Under the pieces are notes generated by a model that was given only the letters and a program-made list of their open reading frames with translations, made no database searches and was not told where the DNA came from. Shown here piece after piece: positions 7,556-15,843 of a stretch of 64,000 nt of DNA; position 1 is the first letter of the stretch; every line of letters starts with the position of its first letter. Source of the stretch: JAJRZL01 sp964557855 (GTDB taxonomy: Bacteria > Zixibacteria > MSB-5A5 > GN15 > FEB-12); the NCBI GenBank assembly GCA_964557855.1, contig CAZLBP010000019.1, forward strand, positions 5,012 through 69,011. The letters run 5' to 3'. Both the position numbers and the translations under genes were made by a program.

Positions 7556-8725
7556 CTATACCCCGAGGGTCTCGCGCAACTTTTTGAAGAACGACTTGTT
7601 GGCCTCCGGCGTTTTGAACGCCTGTGATTTGGCCAGCTTTGCGAGGAGTCTCTTGTCCTCATCGCTTACCCTGGTCGGCACCCAAACGAGTACGCGAACG
7701 AGCTGATCGCCGCGACCACTTGCGTGCAAATGGGGAATACCTTTGCCGCGGATCTTGAACACTTTGCCCGGCTGGGTCCCGGATGGGATCTTGAGCTCGG
7801 TTTCACCATCCAGGGTCGGTACTTTAACCGTGCCGCCCAGCACCGCCGTGGTCACCGACAACGGCAATTCGCAGACCACGTTGTCTCCGTGGCGGGCAAA
7901 CTGGTCATGTTCCGTTTCTTCGAACACAACGATAAGATCACCGTTCTGGCCATTACCCGGGGCGGCATTGCCCATATTCTCGACCGTCATGTAGTTGCCC
8001 CCGGACACCCCGGGGGGTACCTTGATGTTCACATTCGACGATCCCCGCACCCGACCTTCCCCCAGACACGTTTTACACGGTTCCGCAATAATCTCTCCGG
8101 AGCCGCGGCAGACGTCACAAGTAGTAACTTGCTGGATAGTGCCTAAGAAGGTCCGGTTAATGCGACGCACCTGCCCGGCGCCTTTGCACTGCGGGCAGGT
8201 CTTTTTGGACGATCCGGCCGCGACGCCGCGGCCGTTGCAGTCCTGGCACGAAACGAGGTGTTTGACGTTGACGGATTTCTCGACACCTTCGGCAATCTCT
8301 TCGAGAGAGAGCTCGATACGAATGCGCAGATCTTCTCCGCGTGCTCGTCGGCGGGTGCGACCGCCACCGCCGCCCATTCCGAAGATATCATCGAAGATAG
8401 AGCCGCCACCACCGAAGTCTCGCATGAAAGCACGAAGCGCGTCACCCAGATCGAATCCCTCGAATCCGCCAAAGCCGCCGCCGAAACCGGCTCCCTGACC
8501 GACCCCGGCATGCCCGAACTGATCGTACATCTGCCGCTTCTGCGGATCTTTGAGGACCTCATAGGCTTCGGTTGCCTCCTTGAACTTGTCCTCGGCCGTA
8601 TGATCACCGGGGTTGCGATCCGGATGATATTTGAGGGCCATCTTCCGATAGGCCGATTTAATGTCACTCTCGGAAGCACCCTTGTTGATCCCGAGCACTT
8701 CGTAATAGTCGCGTTTGGTCGTCAT
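7556..8725 (-). CDS. dnaJ: Chaperone DnaJ (Hsp40)
   Basis: DnaJ delivers unfolded proteins to DnaK and stimulates its ATPase. A J domain opens the protein, with the H-P-D triad in K-Y-H-P-D-R-N. A Gly/Phe-rich stretch (about 72-130) follows, then four zinc-binding C-x-x-C-x-G-x-G-type repeats (C-Q-D-C-N-G-R-G, C-P-Q-C-K-G-A-G, C-D-V-C-R-G-S-G, C-K-T-C-L-G-E-G) and the C-terminal substrate-binding barrels. This is a complete class A Hsp40 of 389 residues. I start at the ATG at 8725; an in-frame TTG at 8728 just before it is less likely. It is 7 bp after the dnaK stop. Confidence 0.98.
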   Translation of the reverse strand: MTTKRDYYEVLGINKGASESDIKSAYRKMALKYHPDRNPGDHTAEDKFKEATEAYEVLKDPQKRQMYDQFGHAGVGQGAGFGGGFGGFEGFDLGDALRAFMRDFGGGGSIFDDIFGMGGGGGRTRRRARGEDLRIRIELSLEEIAEGVEKSVNVKHLVSCQDCNGRGVAAGSSKKTCPQCKGAGQVRRINRTFLGTIQQVTTCDVCRGSGEIIAEPCKTCLGEGRVRGSSNVNIKVPPGVSGGNYMTVENMGNAAPGNGQNGDLIVVFEETEHDQFARHGDNVVCELPLSVTTAVLGGTVKVPTLDGETELKIPSGTQPGKVFKIRGKGIPHLHASGRGDQLVRVLVWVPTRVSDEDKRLLAKLAKSQAFKTPEANKSFFKKLRETLGV

Positions 8726-8732
8726 CAATCAA

Positions 8733-10658
8733 CTACTTCTTGTCTTCGTCGACTACTTCATAATCGGCGTCAACCGCACCTTCGTCTTTCGATTCCTGAG
8801 AGCCACCCGCTCCGGCTTCCCCGCCACCTCCCGGCTGTCCGGACGCAGCCTGCTCCGCCTGTGACTGTTTATACATCTCCTCGGCCAGCTTGTGCGAGGC
8901 CTGCATCAACTCTTCCTTGGCGGCGTTGATGGCTTCGGCGGATTCACCGGAGATGGCGTCTTTGAGTTTCTTGACCGACTCTTCGATCTTGCTCTTCTCA
9001 TCCGCCGAGACCTTGTCGCCATGCTCCTTGAGTGTCTTCTCGGTGGAGTAGATGAGTTGATCGGCTTCGTTGCGGGCTTTGATCAGATCGGCCTTTTTCT
9101 TGTCTTCCTCGGCGTGCTTCTCGGCATCATTGACCATCTTATCAATCTCTTGATCGGATAATCCCGAGGAAACCTCGATTTTGATAGACTGCTCCTTGCC
9201 CGTCGCCTTATCCTTGGCGCTCACATTGACAATGCCGTTGGCGTCGATATCGAAGGTCACTTCAATCTGCGGCATGCCTCGCGGGGCCGGTGGAATACCG
9301 ACCAGATCGAACCGCCCGAGCGTACGGTTGTCGACTGCCATCTGGCGTTCGCCTTGCAGGACGTGAATCGATACCGCCGTCTGGTTGTCTTCGGCCGTGG
9401 AGAATATCTGTGACTTGCGCGTGGGAATAGTCGTGTTCCGGTCGATCAGTTTGGTCAAGACGCCGCCCAGCGTTTCTATGCCCAGCGATAGCGGCGTGAC
9501 GTCAAGTAACACGATATCCTGCATGTCGCCGGAGAGGACGCCTCCCTGAATGGCGGCGCCGATAGCAACGACTTCGTCCGGATTGACACCCTTGTGCGGT
9601 TCTTTGCCGAACAGTTCTTTCACCAGACTGACGATCCGCGGCATCCGGGTCATGCCGCCGACCAGAACGACCTCATCGATCTCTCCGGTCGACAATTTGG
9701 CGTCGGCCAGAGCCGCCTTGCACGGCTGGACCGTACGCTGGACCAGGGCATCGGTCAACTGCTCGAACTTCGAGCGACTTAGCGTCAGGTCCAGGTGCTT
9801 CGGCCCGGACTGGTCAGCCGTTATGAAGGGTAGGTTAATATTGGTTTGCATGGTCGATGACAGCTCGATCTTGGCCTTTTCGGCGGCTTCTTTGAGCCGC
9901 TGCAGGGCCATGCGGTCCTTGCGTAAGTCGATACCCTGGGACTTCAGAAACTCCTCGGCCATCCAGTCGATAACGACCTGATCGAAATCATCGCCCCCGA
10001 GATGGGTGTCGCCGTTGGTAGCGCGTACTTCAAAGACGCCGTCTCCGATTTCGAGAATCGAAATATCGAATGTACCGCCGCCAAGATCGTACACTGCAAT
10101 CTTCTCATTCTTCTTCTTGTCCAGACCGTAAGCGAGTGAGGCGGCGGTCGGTTCGTTAATTATACGGAGAACTTCCAGACCGGCAATCTTGCCGGCATCC
10201 TTGGTGGCCTGACGCTGCGAGTCGTTGAAGTAGGCCGGGACGGTGATCACCGCCTGTTTGACTTCGGATCCGAGATAGTTTTCGGCGGCCTGCTTCAAAT
10301 GACGCAGGACCATGGCCGATATTTCCGGAGGCGAATACGTCTTACCGCCGGCATCGACCAGAACGGCGCCCTTCTCGTTTTCCGTCACTTTGTAGGGGAC
10401 TATTTTTTCTTCCTCGGAAACCTCGTGGTGCATCCGCCCCATGAACCGTTTGATCGAAAAGACGGTATTCTCGGGGTTGGTGACCGCCTGACGTTTGGCG
10501 GCTGCTCCCACCAGACGCTCACCATCCTTGGCGAAAGCTACGACCGATGGTGTCGTGCGGGCGCCTTCCTGATTGGGAATTACTTCCGCGTCCTTGCCCT
10601 CCAGGACGGCCACGCAGGAGTTGGTCGTACCCAAATCTATACCTATTATCTTACCCAT
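8733..10658 (-). CDS. dnaK: Chaperone DnaK (Hsp70)
   Basis: DnaK is an ATP-driven Hsp70 chaperone. Motifs in order: phosphate loop I-G-I-D-L-G-T-T-N-S (4-13), the second phosphate motif V-Y-D-L-G-G-G-T-F-D-I-S, the adenosine motif V-L-V-G-G-M-T-R-M-P, the linker V-L-L-D-V-T-P-L-S-L-G, then the beta-sandwich and helical lid. The tail is Gly-rich and ends acidic with E-V-V-D-E-D-K-K, close to the usual bacterial EEVD-like end. Full length (641). GAGGAG eight bases before the ATG supports the start. It lies between grpE and dnaJ in the HrcA-controlled operon. Confidence 0.99.
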   Translation of the reverse strand: MGKIIGIDLGTTNSCVAVLEGKDAEVIPNQEGARTTPSVVAFAKDGERLVGAAAKRQAVTNPENTVFSIKRFMGRMHHEVSEEEKIVPYKVTENEKGAVLVDAGGKTYSPPEISAMVLRHLKQAAENYLGSEVKQAVITVPAYFNDSQRQATKDAGKIAGLEVLRIINEPTAASLAYGLDKKKNEKIAVYDLGGGTFDISILEIGDGVFEVRATNGDTHLGGDDFDQVVIDWMAEEFLKSQGIDLRKDRMALQRLKEAAEKAKIELSSTMQTNINLPFITADQSGPKHLDLTLSRSKFEQLTDALVQRTVQPCKAALADAKLSTGEIDEVVLVGGMTRMPRIVSLVKELFGKEPHKGVNPDEVVAIGAAIQGGVLSGDMQDIVLLDVTPLSLGIETLGGVLTKLIDRNTTIPTRKSQIFSTAEDNQTAVSIHVLQGERQMAVDNRTLGRFDLVGIPPAPRGMPQIEVTFDIDANGIVNVSAKDKATGKEQSIKIEVSSGLSDQEIDKMVNDAEKHAEEDKKKADLIKARNEADQLIYSTEKTLKEHGDKVSADEKSKIEESVKKLKDAISGESAEAINAAKEELMQASHKLAEEMYKQSQAEQAASGQPGGGGEAGAGGSQESKDEGAVDADYEVVDEDKK

Positions 10659-10693
10659 AGCGGTACTCCTCTTATATCTTGATTTGCAGAATT

Positions 10694-11362
10694 TTATTGT
10701 TCATTGTTATCGTCTTGATCACTGTTGTCCCTGTCCGATTTGCCCTTGCTGACACCTACTTTGGCGTGACGCAGAACCCGGTTACCCTGCCGGTAGCCCT
10801 TGTTTATTTCAACCGCTACGACGCCTTCTTCGTATTCGTCGGAATCGACCTGCATCAGCGCTTCGTGCAAATCAGGATTGAACGGCTGCCCGACGGCTTC
10901 GATCGGTTCGACATTGTGTTTTCTGAGCAGCTCCTTCATTTGATTCAGGATCAGCCTGGCCCCCTGTCGAAAAGCGCCGTCGCCGGAATCTTCCGTGGCA
11001 TGCTGTAACGCGCGTTCGAAGTTATCGACAATATCAAGGAACTCGTGAAGTATGCTGTCGGTGGCGCTGCGCATCATCTCTTCGTAGTTGCGCGCCATGC
11101 GTTTTTTGTAATTGTCAAAGTCGGCAGCCGTGCGCAGCAGCTTGTCCTCCAATTCCGCGACGCGTGCTGCCAGCCGCTCTTCCTCGGTCAGAGGCTGGGC
11201 CGGTTCTATGGGTTCCGCGGTTTCTTCAGTTTCGTCCCGGGCATCAGCTCGACTGGCAGTTTCTTCTTCTGATTCCACCTGTTTACCTTGTTTCTTCGGT
11301 TCTTCGGCTTCAGTATTCTCGTGATTGGTAATCGGAATCTCTGTTTCCTTTTTTCCGGACAT
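10694..11362 (-). CDS. grpE: Nucleotide exchange factor GrpE
   Basis: GrpE releases ADP from DnaK. The 222 residues begin with a long acidic, Glu-rich, probably disordered region (1-75) that leads into a coiled coil (about 75-115). The core follows, with F-D-N-Y-K-K-R-M-A-R and I-V-D-N-F-E-R-A-L near the coil end. The C-terminal beta-domain has N-P-D-L-H-E-A-L-M and V-E-I-N-K-G-Y-R-Q-G-N-R-V-L-R-H-A-K-V, which is diagnostic. It starts one base after the hrcA stop with GGGAG in the overlap, and so is coupled to hrcA. Confidence 0.97.
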   Translation of the reverse strand: MSGKKETEIPITNHENTEAEEPKKQGKQVESEEETASRADARDETEETAEPIEPAQPLTEEERLAARVAELEDKLLRTAADFDNYKKRMARNYEEMMRSATDSILHEFLDIVDNFERALQHATEDSGDGAFRQGARLILNQMKELLRKHNVEPIEAVGQPFNPDLHEALMQVDSDEYEEGVVAVEINKGYRQGNRVLRHAKVGVSKGKSDRDNSDQDDNNEQ

Positions 11363-11363
11363 G

Positions 11364-12413
11364 TTACTCCCTTTTTTCCTTGTCCTCGATACCAGTCAGG
11401 ACTTCAGTGATAGTCCTGGCCGTGTACTCCACTACGGAGGTTAATTTGCTGTACGGCATGCGGGTGGGACCGATAATGCCGATCGTACCCGAAATACTGC
11501 CGACGCTGTACGATGATGTTACCAGCGAACAGCTCATGATCTGTGACCATTGGCTCTCGTTGCCGATCGTGATGAACAGGCCTTCATCCTTGGCCTTCAT
11601 GAGAAACTCTCGAAGTTCGGAACTGTCTTCCAGCAGCTTGATCAATTGCGAGACTTTGACTACGTCAGCGAACTCCGGCTGCTGCAGCAGGTTGTCGACT
11701 CCGGCCACGAAGACGTCGCCTTTCCCCTCCGCCGACCATATTTGGTCCTTGGAGTCGATAATGAGCTTGATGAGCCGGCCCCGGTGCGGTACGTCGGTGA
11801 GCCTGTCCGTAATCGTCTTGCGGATTTTACCCAGCGTCAAACCGGCCAGACGTTCATTCAGGACCTGTTCCACTTCAAGCAACGACGTTTCGGATATAGT
11901 CGTCTCAACTTCAATGATAACACTGCGCGCCAGCCCGGATTCCACGACAACCACGGCCATAATTCGTTCGTGAGACAGGGGTATGAGCTCGATCCGTTTA
12001 AGGATACCTTCTTCAAAACGAGGCGCGCTGGAAACACCCAGCTGATGCGTAATCTCGCTCAGGACCCGGCAGGTCTGGCCGAGAAGCTCTTTGATGCCGC
12101 GGCCTTCCTTGAAAATCTCTTCCTTAATGACGTTCTGTTCGGCCTCGGAAAGAGCTTCCGGCTTGAGAATATAGTCGACATAGACGCGATAACCGAGATC
12201 AGTAGGGACTCTTCCCGCGGATGTGTGAGGCTGGGCCACTAGACCCAGTTCCTCCAGATCCTGCAAGGTGTTACGGATTGTTGCCGGAGAGACACCCATT
12301 TTGAACTTGTTCGCAATCACCCTTGATCCGACCGGTCCGGCTGATGCAATATAGTAATTTATAAGGTTCCCCAGAACCTGTTTTTCGCGATCTGTCAGAT
12401 TCTCAAAAGCCAT
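11364..12413 (-). CDS. hrcA: Heat-inducible transcription repressor HrcA
   Basis: HrcA represses heat-shock operons by binding CIRCE inverted repeats; GroEL keeps it active. The first 75 residues form the winged helix, with the family segment V-S-P-A-T-I-R-N-T-L-Q-D-L-E-E-L-G and H-T-S-A-G-R-V-P-T-D-L-G-Y-R. A GAF-like dimerisation region follows, ending in the conserved I-G-P-T-R-M-P-Y block (about 317-324). It is the first gene of its own operon, and the putative operator at 12448-12474 lies 35 bp upstream, so autoregulation is expected. The operator arms deviate from the usual CIRCE, which makes the recognition helix of this HrcA worth comparing. Confidence 0.97.
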   Translation of the reverse strand: MAFENLTDREKQVLGNLINYYIASAGPVGSRVIANKFKMGVSPATIRNTLQDLEELGLVAQPHTSAGRVPTDLGYRVYVDYILKPEALSEAEQNVIKEEIFKEGRGIKELLGQTCRVLSEITHQLGVSSAPRFEEGILKRIELIPLSHERIMAVVVVESGLARSVIIEVETTISETSLLEVEQVLNERLAGLTLGKIRKTITDRLTDVPHRGRLIKLIIDSKDQIWSAEGKGDVFVAGVDNLLQQPEFADVVKVSQLIKLLEDSSELREFLMKAKDEGLFITIGNESQWSQIMSCSLVTSSYSVGSISGTIGIIGPTRMPYSKLTSVVEYTARTITEVLTGIEDKEKRE

Positions 12414-12447
12414 ATCGAGTTACACGCGCAAACATCCCACTGCCAAT

Positions 12448-12474
12448 TTGGCAGCCATAATGTCAGACTGCTAA
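12448..12474 (-). promoter_or_regulatory. Variant CIRCE operator upstream of hrcA
   Basis: The site has exactly the 9-9-9 layout of CIRCE. On the plus strand the arms are TTGGCAGCC (12448-12456) and GACTGCTAA (12466-12474), separated by nine bases. The classical arms are TTAGCACTC and GAGTGCTAA. Here the outer TTRGCA/TGCYAA is kept but the inner part is G-Y-C, giving the symmetric consensus TTRGCAGYC-N9-GRCTGCYAA. It lies just downstream of the -10, as CIRCE normally does. Confidence 0.75.
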
Positions 12475-12476
12475 CA

Positions 12477-12505
12477 AGGGTACAAATATATTAAACTACA
12501 GTCAA
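12477..12505 (-). promoter_or_regulatory. Candidate sigma-70-type promoter of the hrcA operon
   Basis: On the minus strand TTGACT (12500-12505) is followed after exactly 17 bp by TACCCT (12477-12482). The -35 matches 5 of 6 and the -10 is weak. The CIRCE-like element begins three bases further on, so HrcA binding there would block initiation. Confidence 0.6.
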
Positions 12506-12553
12506 GGGGAAAGGTGCCCTGGGGATGGGGATTTTCGTATAGTGGACAGTAAA

Positions 12554-12579
12554 AACGCCAGGCTTTTCGGCCTGGCGTT
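12554..12579 (-). terminator. Rho-independent terminator of the lipoprotein-DUF4384-small protein unit
   Basis: A perfect 10-bp stem AACGCCAGGC/GCCTGGCGTT with a six-base loop is followed on the minus strand by a run of T. It is 32 bp after the stop of the small secreted protein and closes the unit that begins at 15655. Confidence 0.85.
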
Positions 12580-12610
12580 ACCGGACAAGTAATTTATGGA
12601 CTAGTGACCT

Positions 12611-12946
12611 CTACTTTTTCTTGTCCTCGGTCTTCTTCTTCGCCTTGGCAGGCGGAGGCGGGGCGGTGCGCTTCAGATTCTCTTTGCGATCATCGATACC
12701 GTTGTTGTTTTTATCCACGAACGTGTCGTACTTCTTTTTCGATCCCTTTTGAGGAAGAGCGGGATTCTGTTTAGCCTGCTGGTTTGGACCCGGCTTGGTA
12801 ACCGCCGGCTTTTTGGCAGCAGGCTTCGTCTTTACGGGTTCTTGCTTGGCGACCTTACTCTTTTTCTCAACCGCATGTACACCACCGCTCCCCGAAAATG
12901 ACACCAGGAAAGCCGCCGCGATTATGTAAGTCAGAAGTCTTTTCAT
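12611..12946 (-). CDS. Small secreted lysine-rich protein with a D-x-N-x-N-G-x-x-D loop
   Basis: No family is recognised. The 111 residues start with a clear signal peptide (M-K-R-L-L-T-Y then a hydrophobic stretch, cut near V-H-A). A Lys/Pro/Ala-rich low-complexity region follows, then F-V-D-K-N-N-N-G-I-D-D-R (about 75-86), which has the spacing of a calcium-binding loop of the dockerin/EF-hand type, and finally a basic tail of Lys and Pro. I choose the ATG at 12946 because GGAGG lies eight bases before it; an upstream in-frame ATG at 12961 would put that ribosome site inside the coding region. It is the last gene before the terminator at 12554. A periplasmic or surface role binding anionic polymer is possible but only inferred from charge. 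Confidence 0.6.
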   Translation of the reverse strand: MKRLLTYIIAAAFLVSFSGSGGVHAVEKKSKVAKQEPVKTKPAAKKPAVTKPGPNQQAKQNPALPQKGSKKKYDTFVDKNNNGIDDRKENLKRTAPPPPAKAKKKTEDKKK

Positions 12947-13008
12947 ATTCCATCCTCCCATTTACTCGACAAGGTACTAAATGTAGTCATCTTGTCAACG
13001 TTTACTTT

Positions 13009-14667
13009 CTACTTATCGCTTTTGCCCTTACTCCGGGTCTTGCTGCTGCCGCCACCGGATTTCGTGGTCGGAGCTTGCCTTCCGGAGGATTTACTGCCTC
13101 CGGAAGGTCTGATCGTGGAACCGGATCCTTTGCTGTTCGAGCCGCCACCGGGACTATATGATGGAGATGAACCTTTGGAATTACTCTTGTTTCCACCGGC
13201 GGGCGGCCTGACGAGAGTGGATCCTTTTCCGCTCCTTTTGTTTTCCGTATTCGGTCGCAAAGTGGTCGACCGGTCATACTTCTTTCTAAAACTCGAACCG
13301 GACTTTTTCTGGTAGTAACTGTTGGTGCTGTTCTGTTTGTAACCGGTGTTGCCTTTCGAGTCATACCCCTGGGACGCTTTCCCGCGGACGTCGATCGAAC
13401 GTCGACTCGGCTTGTTTCCCGGATCGGCGCCGACAGTTGTCTTCCCGGACGAGTACCCTTTCGATTGGTAGCTCGACGTCCCGTCGGAACTCCCTACGAC
13501 AACCGATTTGCGGTTCGGCTTGTTGTAGCTGGGCGTTCCCGGTACCGAGGCGTTGTTGATGATGCCGGTGGTCTCCCAACCGCGTTTTGTCTTAACGATC
13601 TCCGTGCTGCCGCGGATGTGTTTTTTCGGGGCTGCAACAGCGACTTCAACTTCTTTCTTCCCGGCCGGGTGACTGATCGTTATTTCTTTCATTGTCACCT
13701 GTTTGGAGCTAAGAACAGCCTTCTTTTTCTCGGCAAACTTCGGATACCCGTTGGACACCGGATCCCGATAGCCTGCCAAACGCACCTCTCGGTATTTCGA
13801 CTGCACCGAGGGCGACGTCTGAATTACACGGTGGTCCAGTACAACCGTGTGGTAGCGGGAAACATGGAAATCCGATTCCCAGCAGTACCCCCAACGATCG
13901 TAAACAGTTATCGTGTGCCAGCCGACATACACGCGTGGGAGATAAAGAGGGGCGCAGCCCCAATAAATACCGTTGACGTATACCGAAGCACCGAACGGAT
14001 AATCGATATAGACGTTACCACTAACGGTCCAGGGATGGTAAACCGGATAGTATACCGGTCGATAATAGTATTCTTCCCACTCGTTGACATAGATCGAGGC
14101 CCGGTTATATGCGAAGCGCTGGCCTTCGAACCGTACGAAGAACCTTTCGTTCAGGTAATCCATGTAGGCGAATCGATCGTCCCAATCACAGACCAGTCCG
14201 GATGTGGGATACCAGTCGGGAACAGGAAAACGATCTCGCGAGGCGACAATCTGGATATTCTCGACTCCTTCCGGCCCGGAGATGACCAGATCATACTCGT
14301 CCCACTTGCCCGGCATATGATAGGTCACTCCGCCCTGCACGAAGTTGTCCTCGCCCGGCTCGGATGGAAACAGCATATTGACCCGACCGCGCGTATCGAT
14401 GGAGTAGATAGCTACGAAGGCATCAGCGTTCGTCCGATAGTGTATGACTATCTTGTCCCCTTCGTAGTATTCACCATCGTTGTGATTGGTCCAGATTTCC
14501 ACGTCCAGGTAGCGGTCGGACCGGGTACGGTCGGAATACTCGTAGTTGGAATCATTGTCGTCATCCGCATTATAGTCGCGGACTATGTTTTGGGCCGGTA
14601 CCGACGTCGCCCCGAGAGCAAACATCAGTGCAACCAGCAGTGTAATCATCCTCTTCATACGTAACAT
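13009..14667 (-). CDS. Secreted DUF4384/PEGA-like surface protein with a basic low-complexity tail
   Basis: The 552 residues begin with a signal peptide (to about P-A-Q, residue 25). Residues about 50-165 match the DUF4384 pattern: E-G-D-K-I-V-I-H-Y, A-F-V-A-I-Y-S-I-D-T-x-G, then N-M-L-F-P. Residues about 205-270 include a Tyr-rich stretch (Y-Y-Y-R-P-V-Y-Y-P-V-Y) and a PEGA-like module with G-A-S-V-Y-V-N-G-I-Y-W-G. From about 310 on, the chain becomes basic and then a Ser/Gly/Lys-rich, surely disordered tail ending K-S-D-K. GAGG eight bases before the ATG supports the start. It sits 25 bp after the lipoprotein gene and is probably co-transcribed with it. DUF4384 proteins tend to occur in secretion and surface contexts; the function here is unknown. 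Confidence 0.75.
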   Translation of the reverse strand: MLRMKRMITLLVALMFALGATSVPAQNIVRDYNADDDNDSNYEYSDRTRSDRYLDVEIWTNHNDGEYYEGDKIVIHYRTNADAFVAIYSIDTRGRVNMLFPSEPGEDNFVQGGVTYHMPGKWDEYDLVISGPEGVENIQIVASRDRFPVPDWYPTSGLVCDWDDRFAYMDYLNERFFVRFEGQRFAYNRASIYVNEWEEYYYRPVYYPVYHPWTVSGNVYIDYPFGASVYVNGIYWGCAPLYLPRVYVGWHTITVYDRWGYCWESDFHVSRYHTVVLDHRVIQTSPSVQSKYREVRLAGYRDPVSNGYPKFAEKKKAVLSSKQVTMKEITISHPAGKKEVEVAVAAPKKHIRGSTEIVKTKRGWETTGIINNASVPGTPSYNKPNRKSVVVGSSDGTSSYQSKGYSSGKTTVGADPGNKPSRRSIDVRGKASQGYDSKGNTGYKQNSTNSYYQKKSGSSFRKKYDRSTTLRPNTENKRSGKGSTLVRPPAGGNKSNSKGSSPSYSPGGGSNSKGSGSTIRPSGGSKSSGRQAPTTKSGGGSSKTRSKGKSDK

Positions 14668-14692
14668 GATCTTATCCTCGCTTTCCGGCTGC

Positions 14693-15607
14693 CTACTTCA
14701 AAGCCTTATGTTTGTCGGCTTTGAGACTTTCAATCTTCTTGGCATCTATTCTATCTAATTTATCATTTTCGTTTTTATAAGGAGCAATCAGCTCGGGATT
14801 GCCGGTATCTCGCTGGAAGGCCCATTGGAAATCGACTCGTCCCGTTGCCGAGTTGATGTCGGTGACCCGCATCTTGGCATAACGGTCCTCATCCGTAAGA
14901 ATCACATAGGTATGACCTTCGATGATCTCGAAGAAGTTCAATTCAGACCAACCGACCTGTGGCGCCCAGCCGATTTCATCAAACTGGTCCGTATACCCCA
15001 AATCCTGAATGAAACCCTTGGGAACGAAGAAGATATCAGGCGGGTCTTCCTCCAGATAGGCAGCGTTGATGTAAAAGAGCCCATTTTGATCCCGGTCAAT
15101 ATATACATCACATGCGGCGCTGAAGGCGGTCACCGTCGACATGGCCATGAAGTTAAAGCCGGAGGCATTCTCATTGACCACCCAGTCAAACATTGACACA
15201 ACTCCCTCGTCACGTGGGGTGTCAAAGACGTTTTCCGCGGACAACTCAGAAATCTGCCCGGCGTGATCAACCGATGCTACCGCGTACCAATAGGTGACGT
15301 TGTTCTGAGCCGTACGGTCCGTATCAGAGTAAATGATCAGGTCGAGGTTTGGGTTATCATCCGCCGACCGACGTGAGATTTCGACATAAGGATCATTGGG
15401 ACCGTCATCGTTGCGGTAAATGATGAACTCAGCAATATCGCGATCGTAAGGCCCGTACCACCAGAGGTATATCTCACTGTCACCGGTTACCGATGTAACC
15501 CCTTGTGGGGGCTGCGGCACCGGATCGACTATTTCATCATCATCCTCACAACCGGCCACTACCAAGAAGGCTCCAAGCAGCAATATGATCACGAAATTTC
15601 TCAACAT
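14693..15607 (-). CDS. Lipoprotein with a fibronectin type III-like domain
   Basis: The N terminus is a lipoprotein signal with lipobox V-V-A-G-C (Cys20) followed by an acidic E-D-D-D-E, a mix that suits export to the outer membrane. Residues about 35-125 have a fibronectin type III look (P-P-Q-G-V-T, W-Y-G-P-Y-D-R-D-I-A-E-F-I-I-Y-R, Y-W-Y-A-V-A-S-V-D). The rest is a beta-rich domain I do not recognise, ending in a Lys-rich tail. AGGAG nine bases before the ATG supports the start. It is the first gene of a three-gene unit whose upstream region carries a sigma-54-like promoter, directly after the gene of an NtrC-type regulator. Its role may be surface binding or adhesion, which is inference. 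Confidence 0.75.
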   Translation of the reverse strand: MLRNFVIILLLGAFLVVAGCEDDDEIVDPVPQPPQGVTSVTGDSEIYLWWYGPYDRDIAEFIIYRNDDGPNDPYVEISRRSADDNPNLDLIIYSDTDRTAQNNVTYWYAVASVDHAGQISELSAENVFDTPRDEGVVSMFDWVVNENASGFNFMAMSTVTAFSAACDVYIDRDQNGLFYINAAYLEEDPPDIFFVPKGFIQDLGYTDQFDEIGWAPQVGWSELNFFEIIEGHTYVILTDEDRYAKMRVTDINSATGRVDFQWAFQRDTGNPELIAPYKNENDKLDRIDAKKIESLKADKHKALK

Positions 15608-15654
15608 TCTTCAGACTCCTGATGCGTTTGTTGTTTCATCCACGCTAACGGTAT

Positions 15655-15671
15655 ATCAATAATCATGCCAA
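15655..15671 (-). promoter_or_regulatory. Sigma-54-like promoter upstream of the lipoprotein gene
   Basis: The minus strand reads TTGGCATGATTATTGAT. Against the consensus TTGGCACGNNNNTTGCW, the -24 block TTGGCA and the TTG of the -12 block match with correct spacing. The C of the -12 GC is an A here, which would weaken it. The site is 48 bp before the ATG. The neighbouring gene upstream encodes a sigma-54 activator, which raises the odds. Confidence 0.5.
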
Positions 15672-15843
15672 CAGCAATAACCCTCTATCGTACAGAGAAT
15701 TACAATATCCTACAGGTAATCACCATGCCGGAAATGCACGAATATTGTGCGGTCAAAGCCTTCAATGCACTGATACTGTGTAAGCGGACGAGACCGATTT
15801 TCGGAGCTTAATCGGTGTTGCGGGAACAGCCGTGCGGTCGTAT

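Noticed and set aside
8340..8520. Gly-rich repetitive DNA that looks like a tandem repeat
   Set aside because: It encodes the normal Gly/Phe linker of DnaJ.
13465..14664. 399-codon open frame antisense to the DUF4384 gene
   Set aside because: The minus-strand gene has a signal peptide, ribosome site and domains; this one has none.
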